Source: Vibrio aphrogenes | GTDB taxonomy: Bacteria; Pseudomonadota; Gammaproteobacteria; Enterobacterales; Vibrionaceae | Direction: 5' to 3' | NCBI RefSeq assembly: GCF_002157735.2 | Contig: NZ_AP018689.1 | Location: forward strand, 2,203,619 to 2,267,618 | DNA length: 64,000 nt | Part shown: piece after piece, positions 9,760 to 20,460 of the stretch | Layout of the letters: every line of letters starts with the position of its first letter | How positions within the stretch are numbered: the stretch's first letter is position 1 | Made by a program: the position numbers and the translations under genes | Notes under the pieces: generated by a model | The model's input: only the letters and a program-made list of their open reading frames with translations | Told to the model about the DNA's origin: nothing | The model's database searches: none

Positions 9760-10287
9760 ATGAACTTCGAATGGCTTAATATTACCCCTTTTAGCTGGTG
9801 GTCACTCGCCTCGTGCGCCATTAACGGTACGCTTATCGGTCTTGAGAGACAATTACGTGGTAAACCAGTTGGTATACGTACCGCTATTTTAATTATCTCG
9901 GGCACCTATCTATTTATGGCGATGGCGGTGTCTTTATCACCTAATACCTTAGATCAAGCTCGCGTACTTGGACAAATTATTACCGGCGTTGGTTTTTTAG
10001 GGGCTGGAGTCATGATGACTATGGATGGAAAAATTCATGGCGTCACCTCTGCTGCCGTGATCTGGGTCTTAGCCGCGTTAGGCTTAATGATTGGCTTAGG
10101 GCATGAAACCCAATCGGTTATCTTTACCGCATTAACCTTAGCGGTCTTACTCGGGGTAGATAAAGTAGAAAAAAGCTTCCAAAGTTTACGTCGTGGGGTT
10201 CATCAAACAATTCAAAAACGTCGTCGCCCCAAAACCATCAACATGAACCGTGTGATCACAAAAGAAGAACAAAGCACTGAAGATTAA
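9760..10287 (+). CDS. MgtC/SapB-family membrane protein
   Basis: 175 aa. The conserved MgtC N-terminal hydrophobic domain is recognisable from INGTLIGLERQLRGKPVGIR and GQIITGVGFLGAGVMM. Four to five membrane segments lie at about 15-32, 42-60, 70-90, 95-115 and 118-135, then a basic C-terminal tail. It lacks the C-terminal ACT-like domain of virulence-type MgtC, so it is the short form. Some members of this family affect Mg2+ limitation growth or ATP synthase activity; the role here is unknown. It diverges from acuI. Confidence 0.88.
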   Translation: MNFEWLNITPFSWWSLASCAINGTLIGLERQLRGKPVGIRTAILIISGTYLFMAMAVSLSPNTLDQARVLGQIITGVGFLGAGVMMTMDGKIHGVTSAAVIWVLAALGLMIGLGHETQSVIFTALTLAVLLGVDKVEKSFQSLRRGVHQTIQKRRRPKTINMNRVITKEEQSTED

Positions 10288-10308
10288 CGGGTAAAGAGTG
10301 AGCCAAAA

Positions 10309-10339
10309 AGAAAGGCCATAGTGAAAAACTGGCCTTTCT
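10309..10339. terminator. Hairpin downstream of the MgtC-family gene
   Basis: Perfect 10-bp inverted repeat AGAAAGGCCA / TGGCCTTTCT with an 11-base loop, 22 bases after the stop. No T-run follows on either strand, so it may protect a 3' end rather than terminate on its own. Confidence 0.4.
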
Positions 10340-10419
10340 GGCGGTGAAGCTATTACGATGTCATGTCACCCATCTCAAAATACCTTACTATCTTAACCCC
10401 TTCACAGTTTGATAAAGAT

Positions 10420-11907
10420 TTAATCTTCATGTCTTTTTACCTGAACCTGATAGCCACACTGAGCATCACCCTCAAAATCCACATAATGATGAATAGCAGG
10501 TAAGACATCATCGAGGTGATGGGAAACATACAAAAGCTGACTAAGATTTTGCTCGGCAATCATGTTTAAAGTATTCATGACCAACTTACGGTTGATAAAA
10601 TCTAGGCCTTGATAGGGCTCATCTAAAATCAATAATACGGGTTGTTTTATCAAGGCACGACCAATTAACAATAAGCGTTGTTGACCATAATCGAGTTGTT
10701 TAAACCCTGTCTTTTCACATTGCGTCATATGCAAAATAGCCAGCCAATCTTTTGCTAAGTCCAGCTGTTTTTTACTTGGTTGTTGGTAGAGGCCAATCGA
10801 ATCAAAAAAGCCTGATAATAAGACGTCTAAAGCACTGCAATTAACTCGATATTGCAAATGTAAAGCCGATGACACAATCCCTATCTGCTCTTTCACCTGC
10901 CAGATGGTTTCACCACTCCCACGCGGCTTCCCAAATAAGGTAATGTCATTGCTGTAGCATTGAGGATGATCGCCTAAAATCAGCCCGAGCAAAGTACTTT
11001 TGCCACACCCATTTGGGCCACGTATTTGCCAATGTTCACCATTATTAATTCGCCAATTAACCCCTTCAAAAATCAAACCATCGGTATATTCCACCTTGGC
11101 ATTTTTCAATTCGACTAACGGGTTTTCATATTTTGGCTGATATTGTTGACGCTGGATAAGCTCCATCATTTCTTGGCTACGTTGCTGTGACAGCGACATT
11201 AACTGCTCCATGACAGGGTGAGTTTGCCATTGTTGTAAGGTCATGGGCTCACCTAAACGATGTAGGCTCTTTCCGGCTTTATTCACTTCGGCATTAAACA
11301 TCACAACATGGGAAATACACGCTGGCAATTCATCTTCACGTGAAGTAATGATTAGTAACTGAACGCTCTCAGAGAGCATGACTAATAATTGAGATAGGGC
11401 TTGTTGATGGGATAAATCTAATCCGGCAAATGGCTCATCTAAAATCAATAATTGAGGTTCAATGGCCAAAGCTCGCGCCAACATGACTCGACGAGTTTCT
11501 CCTGTTGAAAGTTGACGAAATCCTCGCTCTCGTAAATGAGTTAAATCGGTTAACTCCAACAAAGCATCCACTTGGCTTGCTTGTGAACAACATTCTGCGA
11601 CGAGCGATTGAACCGTTGAACCATAATCCAAACGGTCCATAAAATCAGTCTCATCTTCTGCCAGCTCTTTTTCTAATAACAATTGCTGTTGGTATAAAGA
11701 TACCCAACCTATATGTTCAGGCAATCCTTGTATTGTTCCTGAACTGGCCTTTATCTCACCGCTTAATAATCTTCCTAATAATGAACCAGCATGACTGTGG
11801 GTTGAAAAAATTCCCCAATGCTCTTTTGCTTCAATGGTCCATTCATCAATGACAACGCCCTCAGTTTCTAGTACTAAGTCCTTAATATTAATCGTCATCG
11901 CCATCAC
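10420..11907 (-). CDS. modF: ModF-like double ABC ATPase
   Basis: 495 aa with two fused ABC ATPase domains and no membrane domain, the layout of E. coli ModF (about 490 aa). Domain 1 (about 5-230) has signature LSTGETRRVMLARAL and Walker B LLILDEPFAGLD, but where Walker A should stand it reads FSTHSHAGSLLGRLL, with no G-x-x-G-x-G-K-S/T. Domain 2 (about 262-490) has an intact GPNGCGKSTLLGLI, an LDYGQQRLLL signature and LLILDEPYQGLD. ModF's own role is unclear. No modABC lies next to it. The start may be M1, M2 or M4 (MTINIKDLVLE). Confidence 0.85.
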   Translation of the reverse strand: MMAMTINIKDLVLETEGVVIDEWTIEAKEHWGIFSTHSHAGSLLGRLLSGEIKASSGTIQGLPEHIGWVSLYQQQLLLEKELAEDETDFMDRLDYGSTVQSLVAECCSQASQVDALLELTDLTHLRERGFRQLSTGETRRVMLARALAIEPQLLILDEPFAGLDLSHQQALSQLLVMLSESVQLLIITSREDELPACISHVVMFNAEVNKAGKSLHRLGEPMTLQQWQTHPVMEQLMSLSQQRSQEMMELIQRQQYQPKYENPLVELKNAKVEYTDGLIFEGVNWRINNGEHWQIRGPNGCGKSTLLGLILGDHPQCYSNDITLFGKPRGSGETIWQVKEQIGIVSSALHLQYRVNCSALDVLLSGFFDSIGLYQQPSKKQLDLAKDWLAILHMTQCEKTGFKQLDYGQQRLLLIGRALIKQPVLLILDEPYQGLDFINRKLVMNTLNMIAEQNLSQLLYVSHHLDDVLPAIHHYVDFEGDAQCGYQVQVKRHED

Positions 11908-12014
11908 TTCCTTATGATCTAAAACTTATGATTATTTACCTAGACTCAAAACTTAACACAAGATGGACCAACACCACTATGGTTTATCTCCTTCCCAGCC
12001 GACGCACCATTAAA

Positions 12015-12050
12015 CAAAAAAAAGGCTCACTACCTAAGCAGTGAGCCTTT
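12015..12050 (-). terminator. Terminator of groESL
   Basis: Perfect 11-bp inverted repeat AAAGGCTCACT / AGTGAGCCTTT at 12021-12050 with an 8-base loop. The A-run at 12015-12023 supplies the minus-strand U-tract. It lies 55 bases after the groEL stop. Confidence 0.92.
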
Positions 12051-12104
12051 CATATCAATGGTTTATTGGGTCAGTTAAGTGATGATGCTTAGCCTAAAGG
12101 CTGA

Positions 12105-13793
<1,689 letters not shown>

Positions 13794-13815
13794 TCAGAAG
13801 TTAATAAGCCAATGC

Positions 13816-14106
13816 TTATTCTACGATCGCTAAAATGTCATTCTCAGACAAAATTAGAACTTCTTTACCATCGATTTTTTCAGACTTAGTGCCATAGCCT
13901 TCCGCAAAGATCACGGTGTCACCCACTGTTACGTCTAGTGGTTGTACATTACCATTTTCTAAAATACGACCTTTGCCGACAGCTAGAACTTTGCCACGAG
14001 TTGATTTTTCCGCAGCAGAACCAGTTAATACGATGCCACCAGCAGACTTTGATTCTACTTCTTGGCGCTCAACGATAACTCGGTCATGTAAAGGACGAAT
14101 GTTCAT
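13816..14106 (-). CDS. groS: Co-chaperonin GroES (10 kDa)
   Basis: 96 aa, normal length. [20 protein letters not shown], the mobile loop around [18 protein letters not shown], and the roof/tail [16 protein letters not shown] are typical. It caps the GroEL ring. First gene of groESL. A sigma-32-type promoter lies about 80-105 bases upstream, and a purine-rich GGAGAG ribosome-binding site precedes the ATG. Confidence 0.99.
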   Translation of the reverse strand: MNIRPLHDRVIVERQEVESKSAGGIVLTGSAAEKSTRGKVLAVGKGRILENGNVQPLDVTVGDTVIFAEGYGTKSEKIDGKEVLILSENDILAIVE

Positions 14107-14152
14107 CTGTGCATCTCTCCTGATTAGATGTTCATAGAAAATATTTAAAGGT

Positions 14153-14211
14153 ACCGATCAAATTAGTATCGGTCTGTTTGATATGTTGGGGAAGGATGAA
14201 CAAAACCCAAG
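14153..14211 (-). promoter_or_regulatory. Heat-shock (sigma-32-type) promoter of groESL with inverted repeat at the start
   Basis: On the minus strand CTTGGGT (14211-14205) and CCCCAACAT (14191-14183) stand 13 bases apart, close to the CTTGAAA / CCCCATNT sigma-32 consensus and spaced as in E. coli groE (20 against 19 bases from start of one element to start of the other). Just downstream, at 14173-14153, ACCGAT-N9-ATCGGT forms an inverted repeat near the expected transcription start. It has the spacing of a CIRCE operator but not its sequence. Confidence 0.65.
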
Positions 14212-14246
14212 CCCTACAACAAAAAAAAGTGTGATCAAGATCAGAA

Positions 14247-14800
14247 TAAGGGAAGTTGCGAGAGCCGAGCACGCTTCGCTTCGAATTGCGAGTAAAAGCA
14301 AATGCGGAGCTCGAGTCTCGGTCGCTACGCTGCTCGTGGCTCGGAAAAGATACAAGCGAATACGAGAAAATAACCCCGTCATCCTGAATAGTGAGGCACG
14401 AACGTAGTTCAGGATCTCCTGAACTGCGCTCCTACGTCGCTTTTCAGGATGAGATTCTAGCAGATTCTTAGCTCTTCGGCTCCCGAGCGTAGCGTCCCCT
14501 AAACTAGGCCCAAAGGCACTACCTGCATTCAAACAAAGTTCACACGCCTTGGGAAATCCTGAACAACGCTCCTACATCGCTTTTCAGGATGCCGTTCTAA
14601 CAGATTCTTAGCTCTTCGGCTCTCGAGCGTAGCGTCCCCTTAAACTCGGCTCAAAAGCACTACCTGCATTCAAACAAAGCTCACACGCCTTGGGAGATCC
14701 TGAACTGCGCTCCTACGTCGCTTTTCAGGATGACGTTCTAGCAGATTCTTAACTCTTCGGCTCCCGAGCGTAGCGTCCCCTTAAACTCGGCCCAGCTTTT
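14247..14800. repeat. REP-like units and about 140-bp tandem array (3 copies) between groES and the MATE gene
   Basis: The 793-bp gap 14107-14899 holds the groES promoter, REP-like units at about 14254-14345, then a tandem array. The landmark TTTTCAGGAT recurs at 14441, 14581 and 14722, so the period is 140-141 bp. Each copy runs GATCCTGAAC..GCGCTCCTAC, TTTTCAGGAT, AGATTCTTA, CTCTTCGGCTC, CGAGCGTAGCGTCCCC. Copies differ at scattered positions. Long open frames on either strand here follow the repeat and have no ribosome-binding sites; I do not consider them genes. Confidence 0.85.
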
Positions 14801-14899
14801 CCTCCTAACAACCTTATCGAGTGACGAGCAATGCAATGACCTAGTCACAAGTAACAAAAAGCCTTATCCTAGCCACTTCATCACCAGCGAATCATTTCC

Positions 14900-16237
14900 A
14901 TGCAAGATAAACACGGCTTATTAACGGCTCCCATTGCGAAAACTCTTCAAACCATGACTGTCCCTATGGTGGCCGGCTTACTTGCGATCTTAACTTTTAA
15001 CCTTGTTGATACCTTCTTTATTTCTCTGCTTGGTACTCAGGCTCTCGCAGCGATCAGTTTTACCTTTCCCGTCACTTTTGGGGTGAGTTGTATCACGCTT
15101 GGGATCGGAATGGGACTGTCTGCCAATGTTGGACGTTTTCTTGGGCAAGGTGATAGCCAATCGGCTGCACGCTTTTCATGTCATGGATTAATACTGGCCA
15201 TTTTGCTTGTCACACTGGCCTCCACAATAGGTTTGTTAACGGTTAATCCATTATTTCAGCTTTTAGGAGCCACTGACGATCTGTTACCACTGATCAATCA
15301 ATATATGCTCATTTGGTATATGACCATCCCTCTGCTGGTGATTCCAATGGCTGGCAATAGCGTCATTCGTGCCACTGGCGATACTAAAACGCCCGCTAAA
15401 ATTATGATGACGTCTGGATTTATCAATGGCGTTCTCGACCCATTACTGATTTTTGGTTATGGGCCCTTTCCAGAATTAGGCATTCAAGGTGCCGCTATTG
15501 CTAGTGCCGTCAGTTGGTTAGGCGCTCTCATTGCAGCCTTATATGTCTTAATCAAACGCGAACGCTTGCTTGCTCCTCCACAACTTTCTCATTTGTGGTT
15601 AGATTGGATGCAGATACTCAAAATTGGTACACCTGCGGCTTTTTCAAGTGCGATGAATCCTTTATCGGGTGCATTATTGATGATGCTATTAGCTGGATTT
15701 GGCACGGAGGCCGTGGCCGCTTATGGCGCCGCGCAACGTGTTGAGTCCATCATGATCATTGTGTTGATGTCATTAGGCTCGGTACTGACGCCCTTTATCG
15801 CCCAAAATATTGGGGCTAATAATCCGCAACGCAGCTTTCAAGCCTTATTCATCTCGATTCGTTTTGCTTTGGTGTTTCAACTTGGGTTATTTATCTTGAT
15901 GGTGCCATTAAGCATGCCGATCGCCAGCGCCTTTAGCCAAGAAGCCAAGGTTCAAGATCTCTTATGGCATTTCTTGATTGTGGTGCCGATTAGTTATGGC
16001 TTCCAAGGAACGGTTATGATGTTAGTCAGTGCCTTAAACGCCATGCACCTCCCAGTCAAAGCCTTTGCTTGGAATTTCTCGCGGTTATTTATTTTCACCT
16101 TGCCGTGCGCTTGGGTTGGCAGCCAAATTTATGGGGTTGAAGGGTTATTCATCGGTATGGCAATCGGAAACATACTTGGTGGGATCATGGCTTATGGCTA
16201 TGCATTGAGGATGAGAAGAAGAGAAAAGCAGGTTTGA
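14900..16237 (+). CDS. MATE-family multidrug/Na+ antiporter
   Basis: 445 aa inner-membrane protein with about 12 hydrophobic segments in two homologous halves. Family landmarks: TVPMVAGLLAILTFNLVDTF in helix 1, GATDDLLPLINQYM, PMAGNSVIRATGDTKTPAKI in the first half, and AAQRVESIMIIVLMSLGSVL and GFQGTVMMLVSALNAMH in the second. Such proteins export cationic drugs in exchange for Na+ or H+; the substrate is not readable. It resembles VmrA/DinF-type members more than NorM. It stands alone, between repeat clusters. Confidence 0.92.
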   Translation: MQDKHGLLTAPIAKTLQTMTVPMVAGLLAILTFNLVDTFFISLLGTQALAAISFTFPVTFGVSCITLGIGMGLSANVGRFLGQGDSQSAARFSCHGLILAILLVTLASTIGLLTVNPLFQLLGATDDLLPLINQYMLIWYMTIPLLVIPMAGNSVIRATGDTKTPAKIMMTSGFINGVLDPLLIFGYGPFPELGIQGAAIASAVSWLGALIAALYVLIKRERLLAPPQLSHLWLDWMQILKIGTPAAFSSAMNPLSGALLMMLLAGFGTEAVAAYGAAQRVESIMIIVLMSLGSVLTPFIAQNIGANNPQRSFQALFISIRFALVFQLGLFILMVPLSMPIASAFSQEAKVQDLLWHFLIVVPISYGFQGTVMMLVSALNAMHLPVKAFAWNFSRLFIFTLPCAWVGSQIYGVEGLFIGMAIGNILGGIMAYGYALRMRRREKQV

Positions 16238-16440
16238 GATCCGAGTACGCTTAGCTTAGAGAATCAAGAAAAAGCCAAAAGATAGAGCGAGCAATAAAGG
16301 CAAAAAACGAGGCTCGGAAAAGATAAGAGTTAAAGATTGGAACGTGATGCGTGAACGCTTCGCTGCGAGTTGCGAGAAAGAGCGGTTCCACGTAACTGCC
16401 TTTATCTTTTCGGCTCCCGAGCGGAGCGTCCTCAAATCTC
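16238..16440. repeat. REP-like repeat cluster between the MATE gene and cysE
   Basis: Contains GATCCGAGTACGCTTAGCTTAG at the start, GCGTGAACGCTTCGCTGCGAG at about 16350, and TCTTTTCGGCTCCCGAGCGGAGCGTCCTC at about 16406-16434 (given in part), all members of the dispersed palindromic families of this window. Confidence 0.75.
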
Positions 16441-16493
16441 GGCTCTTTTTCTGCTTTTCGTTTTTGCTCTTCCACGCTACACACAACTCAGTT

Positions 16494-17315
16494 TTAAATT
16501 CCCGCGCCATCCACCAGCTTATGGCCATTACCATTAAAGCCTTGGTCCATATCTTCCGATGGTTTATCGCTGTAAGGGCGACCCACAATTTTTGCCGGTA
16601 CGCCAGCCACAGTAGTATGAGGTGGAACGGCTTGCAGCACTACAGAACATGAGCCAATTTTGGCCCCTTTGCCGACTTCAATGTTCCCGAGAATTTTCGC
16701 CCCGGCACCAATCATCACACCTTCACGGATCTTAGGATGACGATCACCACATTCTTTACCGGTCCCGCCTAAAGTCACGTCTTGTAAAATTGAAACATCA
16801 TTTTCCACAACTGCGGTTTCACCAATCACAATCCCGGTGGCGTGATCGAGCATGATCCCTTGTCCAATGCGTGCCGCTGGGTGAATATCAACTTGGCAAG
16901 CCACAGAGATCTGATTTTGTAGGTAAGTTGCTAAAGCATAACGGCCTTTTTTCCACAGCCAATTGGCCACACGATAGCCTTGCAGAGCATGATAACCTTT
17001 AAGGTATAGCAATGGCGTGGAATACATAGAGACCGCAGGATCTCGACTGACAATCGCACAAATATCACAAGCGGCACTATCGGTAATGGAAGGGTCATCT
17101 TTAAAGGCTTCTTCAACCACTTCACGAACGGTCATCGGAGGCATGGTCGCCGTTCTCAGCTTATTGGCTAAAATGTAACTTAAAGAAGCGCCAAGGCTAT
17201 CGTGATTAATAATGGTAGAGTGATAGAAGCTCGCCAGCATTGGTTCTTGATCGGCCTGGTGCTTCGCTTCTTCGACAATCGTATCCCAGACTTTTTGTTT
17301 CTCGCAATGTTTCAT
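16494..17315 (-). CDS. cysE: Serine O-acetyltransferase
   Basis: Makes O-acetylserine from serine and acetyl-CoA, the first step of cysteine synthesis; cytoplasmic. 273 aa, identical in length to E. coli CysE. The N-terminal helical domain spans about 1-140. The left-handed beta-helix follows, with catalytic Asp143 (in QVDIHP) and His158 (in LDHATGIVIGE), and the acetyl-CoA loop ILQDVTLGGTGKECGDRHPK (cut here). The C-terminal tail after about 245 ends in GAGI; the terminal Ile is the residue that in other CysEs contacts cysteine synthase. It is last in the yibN-secB-gpsA-cysE line but separated from gpsA by a 750-bp repeat block. Confidence 0.98.
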   Translation of the reverse strand: MKHCEKQKVWDTIVEEAKHQADQEPMLASFYHSTIINHDSLGASLSYILANKLRTATMPPMTVREVVEEAFKDDPSITDSAACDICAIVSRDPAVSMYSTPLLYLKGYHALQGYRVANWLWKKGRYALATYLQNQISVACQVDIHPAARIGQGIMLDHATGIVIGETAVVENDVSILQDVTLGGTGKECGDRHPKIREGVMIGAGAKILGNIEVGKGAKIGSCSVVLQAVPPHTTVAGVPAKIVGRPYSDKPSEDMDQGFNGNGHKLVDGAGI

Positions 17316-17344
17316 ATGTGTTCCTAGTTACTGGTCCCTAGTAA

Positions 17345-18060
17345 AGTTCGGATCTCGTCTATCCGGGGTTTCGCTACTGATAGTCGGAAAAGATAAAAGC
17401 AAAAGATGTTTCGAGAGCCGGGTACGCTTCGCTCCGAGTTCCGGGTAAAAGAGCCAAGTTAGGGCGAAAAAATAAACTCCGTCATCCTAAATAGTAAGGC
17501 ACGAACGTCGTTCAGGATGACGATTAAATTTCAGTGCTTACTTTACTCGCCACAGGCAAGCCAAACCAATCTTTTTCTTTTCGATTCTCGAGCGCAGCGT
17601 CCTAACCACTCTCTCCAACCGAACCCTTGATATCAACACGCCTTGGGAGATCCTGAACAGCGCTCCTACGTCGCTTTTCAGGATGACGATGAAGATAAAA
17701 GCAAAAGATGCTTCGATCTCCGAGTAAAAGAGCCAAGTTAGGGCGAAATAATAAACTCCATTATCCTAAATAGTAAGGCACGAACGTCGTTCAGGATGAC
17801 GATTAAATTTCAGTGCTTACTTTACTCGCCACAGACAACTCAAACCAATCTTTTTCTTTTCGGCTCTCGAGCGTAGCGTCCTCGCCAGTCTCTTCAACCG
17901 AACCCTTGATATCAACACGCCTTGGGAGATCCTGAACAGCGCTCCTACGTCGCTTTTCAGGATGACGATTAAATTTCAGTGCTTACTTTACTCGCCACAG
18001 GCAGCCAATCTTTTTCTTTTCGGCTCTCGAGCGCAGCGTCCTCGCCACTCGACTCTTTCT
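17345..18060. repeat. Repeat block with about 280-bp tandem unit between gpsA and cysE
   Basis: The 752-bp gap holds two full and one partial copy of a long unit. GAGCCAAGTTAGGGCGAAA occurs at 17451 and 17730 (279 bp apart). GACGATTAAATTTCAGTGCT occurs at about 17519, 17799 and 17965. Inside each are the hairpin CATCCT...AGGATGAC element, TCTTTTCGGCTCTCGAGCG and AACACGCCTTGGGAGATCCT. The block separates cysE from gpsA, which are close neighbours in E. coli. No gene seen. Confidence 0.85.
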
Positions 18061-18067
18061 TTTCTCT

Positions 18068-19090
18068 CTAGCCCTCAGCTTTTTTCTGTCTTGCTAACAA
18101 ATCTTGAGCCGCTACACGAGCATCTTTTCCTTGATACAGAACTTGGTAAATTTGTTCTACGATGGGCATTTCTACTCCCATTCGACTCGCCAATAACCAA
18201 ACTTCTTTGGTATTACGATACCCTTCGACGACTTGACCAATTTCCAACTGTGCCGTTTCAACATCTTTCCCTTGACCAAGAGCCAAGCCAAAGCGACGGT
18301 TTCGCGACTGATTATCAGTACAAGTTAATACTAAGTCACCTAACCCCGCCATTCCCATAAAGGTTTCAGGTTGCGCGCCTAAGGCAACACCTAAACGGGT
18401 CATTTCAGCCAGACCACGAGTAATTAATGCTGTACGAGCATTTGCACCAAATCCAATACCATCAGACATACCAGCGCCAATCGCAATCACATTTTTAACC
18501 GCACCACCTAATTGCATGCCGATAAAGTCATGGTTGGCATACACGCGGAAACTTTTACTGCAATGAATGGTTTCTTGTAGATCTTTAACAAACTCTGCAT
18601 CTGGAGAAGCCACAGAAATAGCCGTCGGCATTCCCATCGCAAGCTCTTTAGCAAACGTTGGGCCAGACAATACCGCAAGTGAAATATCTTGACCTAACAC
18701 TTCATACGCAACGTCTTTTAACAAACGGCCAGTTTCAGGCTCTAAACCTTTGGTTGCCCAACAAATACGTGAATCTTCACGTAAATGAGGCTGGAGACTC
18801 TTTAATACAATACCGAACACATGGCTAGGCACCACAACCAATAAATCACGAGTCGCGGCTACCGCTTTGGCAAGATCCGGCTCGATAATTAAAGAGTCTG
18901 GAAAATCAATCCCAGGTAAAAACTCTTCGTTAGAACGGTCTTGCTCTAATGAAGCCATATGTTCAGGCTCATGCCCCCACAACATGACTTTAGAGCCGTT
19001 ACGCGCTAAAGCGATTGCTAGAGACGTTCCATAAGATCCCGCGCCGATTACCGTCATTGAGATATCATGTTGAGCATTAGAATTTGGCAT
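18068..19090 (-). CDS. gpsA: Glycerol-3-phosphate dehydrogenase [NAD(P)+]
   Basis: Makes sn-glycerol 3-phosphate from dihydroxyacetone phosphate for phospholipid synthesis. 340 aa from the ATG at 19090 (E. coli 339). The frame extends to 19150, but AAAGGTG sits 7 nt before 19090, and [20 protein letters not shown] gives the usual short lead to the nucleotide-binding [10 protein letters not shown]. Other landmarks: [17 protein letters not shown], the catalytic lysine in [18 protein letters not shown], and [14 protein letters not shown]. It lies between secB and the repeat block. Confidence 0.98.
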   Translation of the reverse strand: MPNSNAQHDISMTVIGAGSYGTSLAIALARNGSKVMLWGHEPEHMASLEQDRSNEEFLPGIDFPDSLIIEPDLAKAVAATRDLLVVVPSHVFGIVLKSLQPHLREDSRICWATKGLEPETGRLLKDVAYEVLGQDISLAVLSGPTFAKELAMGMPTAISVASPDAEFVKDLQETIHCSKSFRVYANHDFIGMQLGGAVKNVIAIGAGMSDGIGFGANARTALITRGLAEMTRLGVALGAQPETFMGMAGLGDLVLTCTDNQSRNRRFGLALGQGKDVETAQLEIGQVVEGYRNTKEVWLLASRMGVEMPIVEQIYQVLYQGKDARVAAQDLLARQKKAEG

Positions 19091-19189
19091 GGTTTTCACC
19101 TTTAAAATAATGAATAGCGTTGCTCGGATGCTTTGCATTTCGTTGCTCATGTCTCGAAAAAGATAAGAGCAAGCACAAAAATAGATTGT

Positions 19190-19387
19190 TAACTATATCG
19201 AGCTTCCAAGAAGCGCAGCGGCCTAGAAACGAGAAACGACCGCTCCTAGAAAAAACAAAGAGCGAAACACTAAATCTAGCCTCCGCTCTTTTTCATTTTG
19301 CTGCAATCAGTACAGCCCCAAAGTCATTGAAGTTGTAGTGAGGCGATGAATGCCTCAACCAAGCTGCAACTTCAAATACACAGGGTA
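19190..19387. repeat. secB-gpsA spacer with a REP-like unit and long hairpin
   Basis: A short unit AAGAAGCGCAGCGGCCTAG lies at about 19208. At 19326-19372, TGAAGTTG-t-AG-t-GAGGC pairs with GCCTC...CTGCAACTTCA to form a long interrupted stem-loop just after secB. It has no U-tract and may attenuate or stabilise the secB-gpsA transcript. Confidence 0.5.
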
Positions 19388-19852
19388 TCAAGCGTCGGCT
19401 TGCTCAGCTTGACTAGATTGTTGTTGTAGGTAATTCATGAACAACGCATCAAAGTTTACTGGTGCAAGGTTCAATTGTGGGAATGTACCTTTAACCACTA
19501 GGCTAGAGATCGTTTCACGTGCGTATGGGAATAGGATGTTCGGACAGAATGCACCTAGGCAATGTGCCAATTGACCTTGTTCCATGTTTTCAGCCGTGAA
19601 AATACCACCTTGTTGGATCTCACATAAGAAAGCCACTTCTTCTGCATTTTTCACAGTGACCGTCAAACGAAGGATCACTTCGTAAACATTTTCACCTAGT
19701 TCACGGCTTTGCGTATCAAGATCTAACTTCACATCTGGTTCCCAATCTTTTTGGAACATTTGTGGAGAGTTTGGAGCTTCAAAAGAAAGATCTTTTAAGA
19801 AGATACGTTGAATTGTGAAGTTTTGTTGCTCTTGAGATGCTGCTTCAGCCAT
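19388..19852 (-). CDS. secB: Protein-export chaperone SecB
   Basis: Cytoplasmic homotetramer that holds preproteins unfolded and hands them to SecA. 154 aa, normal length. Landmarks: [20 protein letters not shown], then [44 protein letters not shown] and [17 protein letters not shown]. It is in line with yibN (upstream) and gpsA (downstream) as in E. coli, except that grxC, expected between yibN and secB, is absent. Confidence 0.98.
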   Translation of the reverse strand: MAEAASQEQQNFTIQRIFLKDLSFEAPNSPQMFQKDWEPDVKLDLDTQSRELGENVYEVILRLTVTVKNAEEVAFLCEIQQGGIFTAENMEQGQLAHCLGAFCPNILFPYARETISSLVVKGTFPQLNLAPVNFDALFMNYLQQQSSQAEQADA

Positions 19853-19899
19853 GATGGGGATATCCTTTATTAAATAAAATTAGTTACTAGCCTCTAGGC

Positions 19900-19960
19900 T
19901 ATACAAGGTTGCGAGATGCGAGAGCGCTTCGCTTCGAGTTGCGGGAAAAGCTTTTTCTCG
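19900..19960. repeat. REP-like unit between yibN and secB
   Basis: GCGAGATGCGAGAGCGCTTC followed by GCTTCGAGTTGCGGGAAAAG is a clear copy of the GAG-CGCTTCGCTTCGAG family. It sits where grxC stands in E. coli. Confidence 0.75.
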
Positions 19961-20004
19961 CTACACGTAACATGCAACTCGAGACTAGAAACCTAGGGTC
20001 TAAA

Positions 20005-20460
20005 TTATTTTTTACCTTTCTTGCTTGCTGATTTGTCAGATACAAGCGGTAAATTATTTTCATTCCAAGCGGTCATGCCATTTTTAAGCATATTTACTTT
20101 TTCAAAACCAGCTTTTGCTAAAAGGTTGGCACTTTCGTGTGACGTTTGACCTGTTTTGCATAACACAATAATGGGGGTCGCTTTATATTTTTCAATGTTA
20201 GACAGGGCACCAGATTTGATTTCTGATGGCAAAATGTGAACTGCGCCCGCAATATGGCCACGTTTAAACTCATCTTTTGTACGAATATCAATCACCACAC
20301 CATCTTCTCGGTTAACAAGATGAGTTAATTGACCCGCTGTGATGGTTTTGTATTTTGCGGTTGATGACTTAAAAATGGTCCCAATTAAAGCTGCTAATAC
20401 GGCAACCCAAACTAAAGACAAAATCATGTTTTGTTGAAAAAATTCGATATATTCTTGCAT
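20005..20460 (-). CDS. yibN: Membrane-anchored rhodanese-like protein (YibN)
   Basis: 151 aa. One N-terminal membrane segment at about 12-30 (ILSLVWVAVLAALIGTIF), then a single rhodanese domain at about 40-140. The active-site loop VLCKTGQTS has Cys101, so it may carry persulfide; the domain also shows VVIDIRTKDEFKRGHIAGA. It ends in a Lys-rich tail. Position upstream of secB matches E. coli yibN. Rhodaneses transfer sulfane sulfur; the acceptor here is unknown. Confidence 0.93.
   Translation of the reverse strand: MQEYIEFFQQNMILSLVWVAVLAALIGTIFKSSTAKYKTITAGQLTHLVNREDGVVIDIRTKDEFKRGHIAGAVHILPSEIKSGALSNIEKYKATPIIVLCKTGQTSHESANLLAKAGFEKVNMLKNGMTAWNENNLPLVSDKSASKKGKK

Noticed and set aside
14158..14532. 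124-codon minus-strand frame upstream of groES
   Set aside because: It is made of repeat sequence and overlaps the groES promoter; no codon-use or ribosome-binding support.
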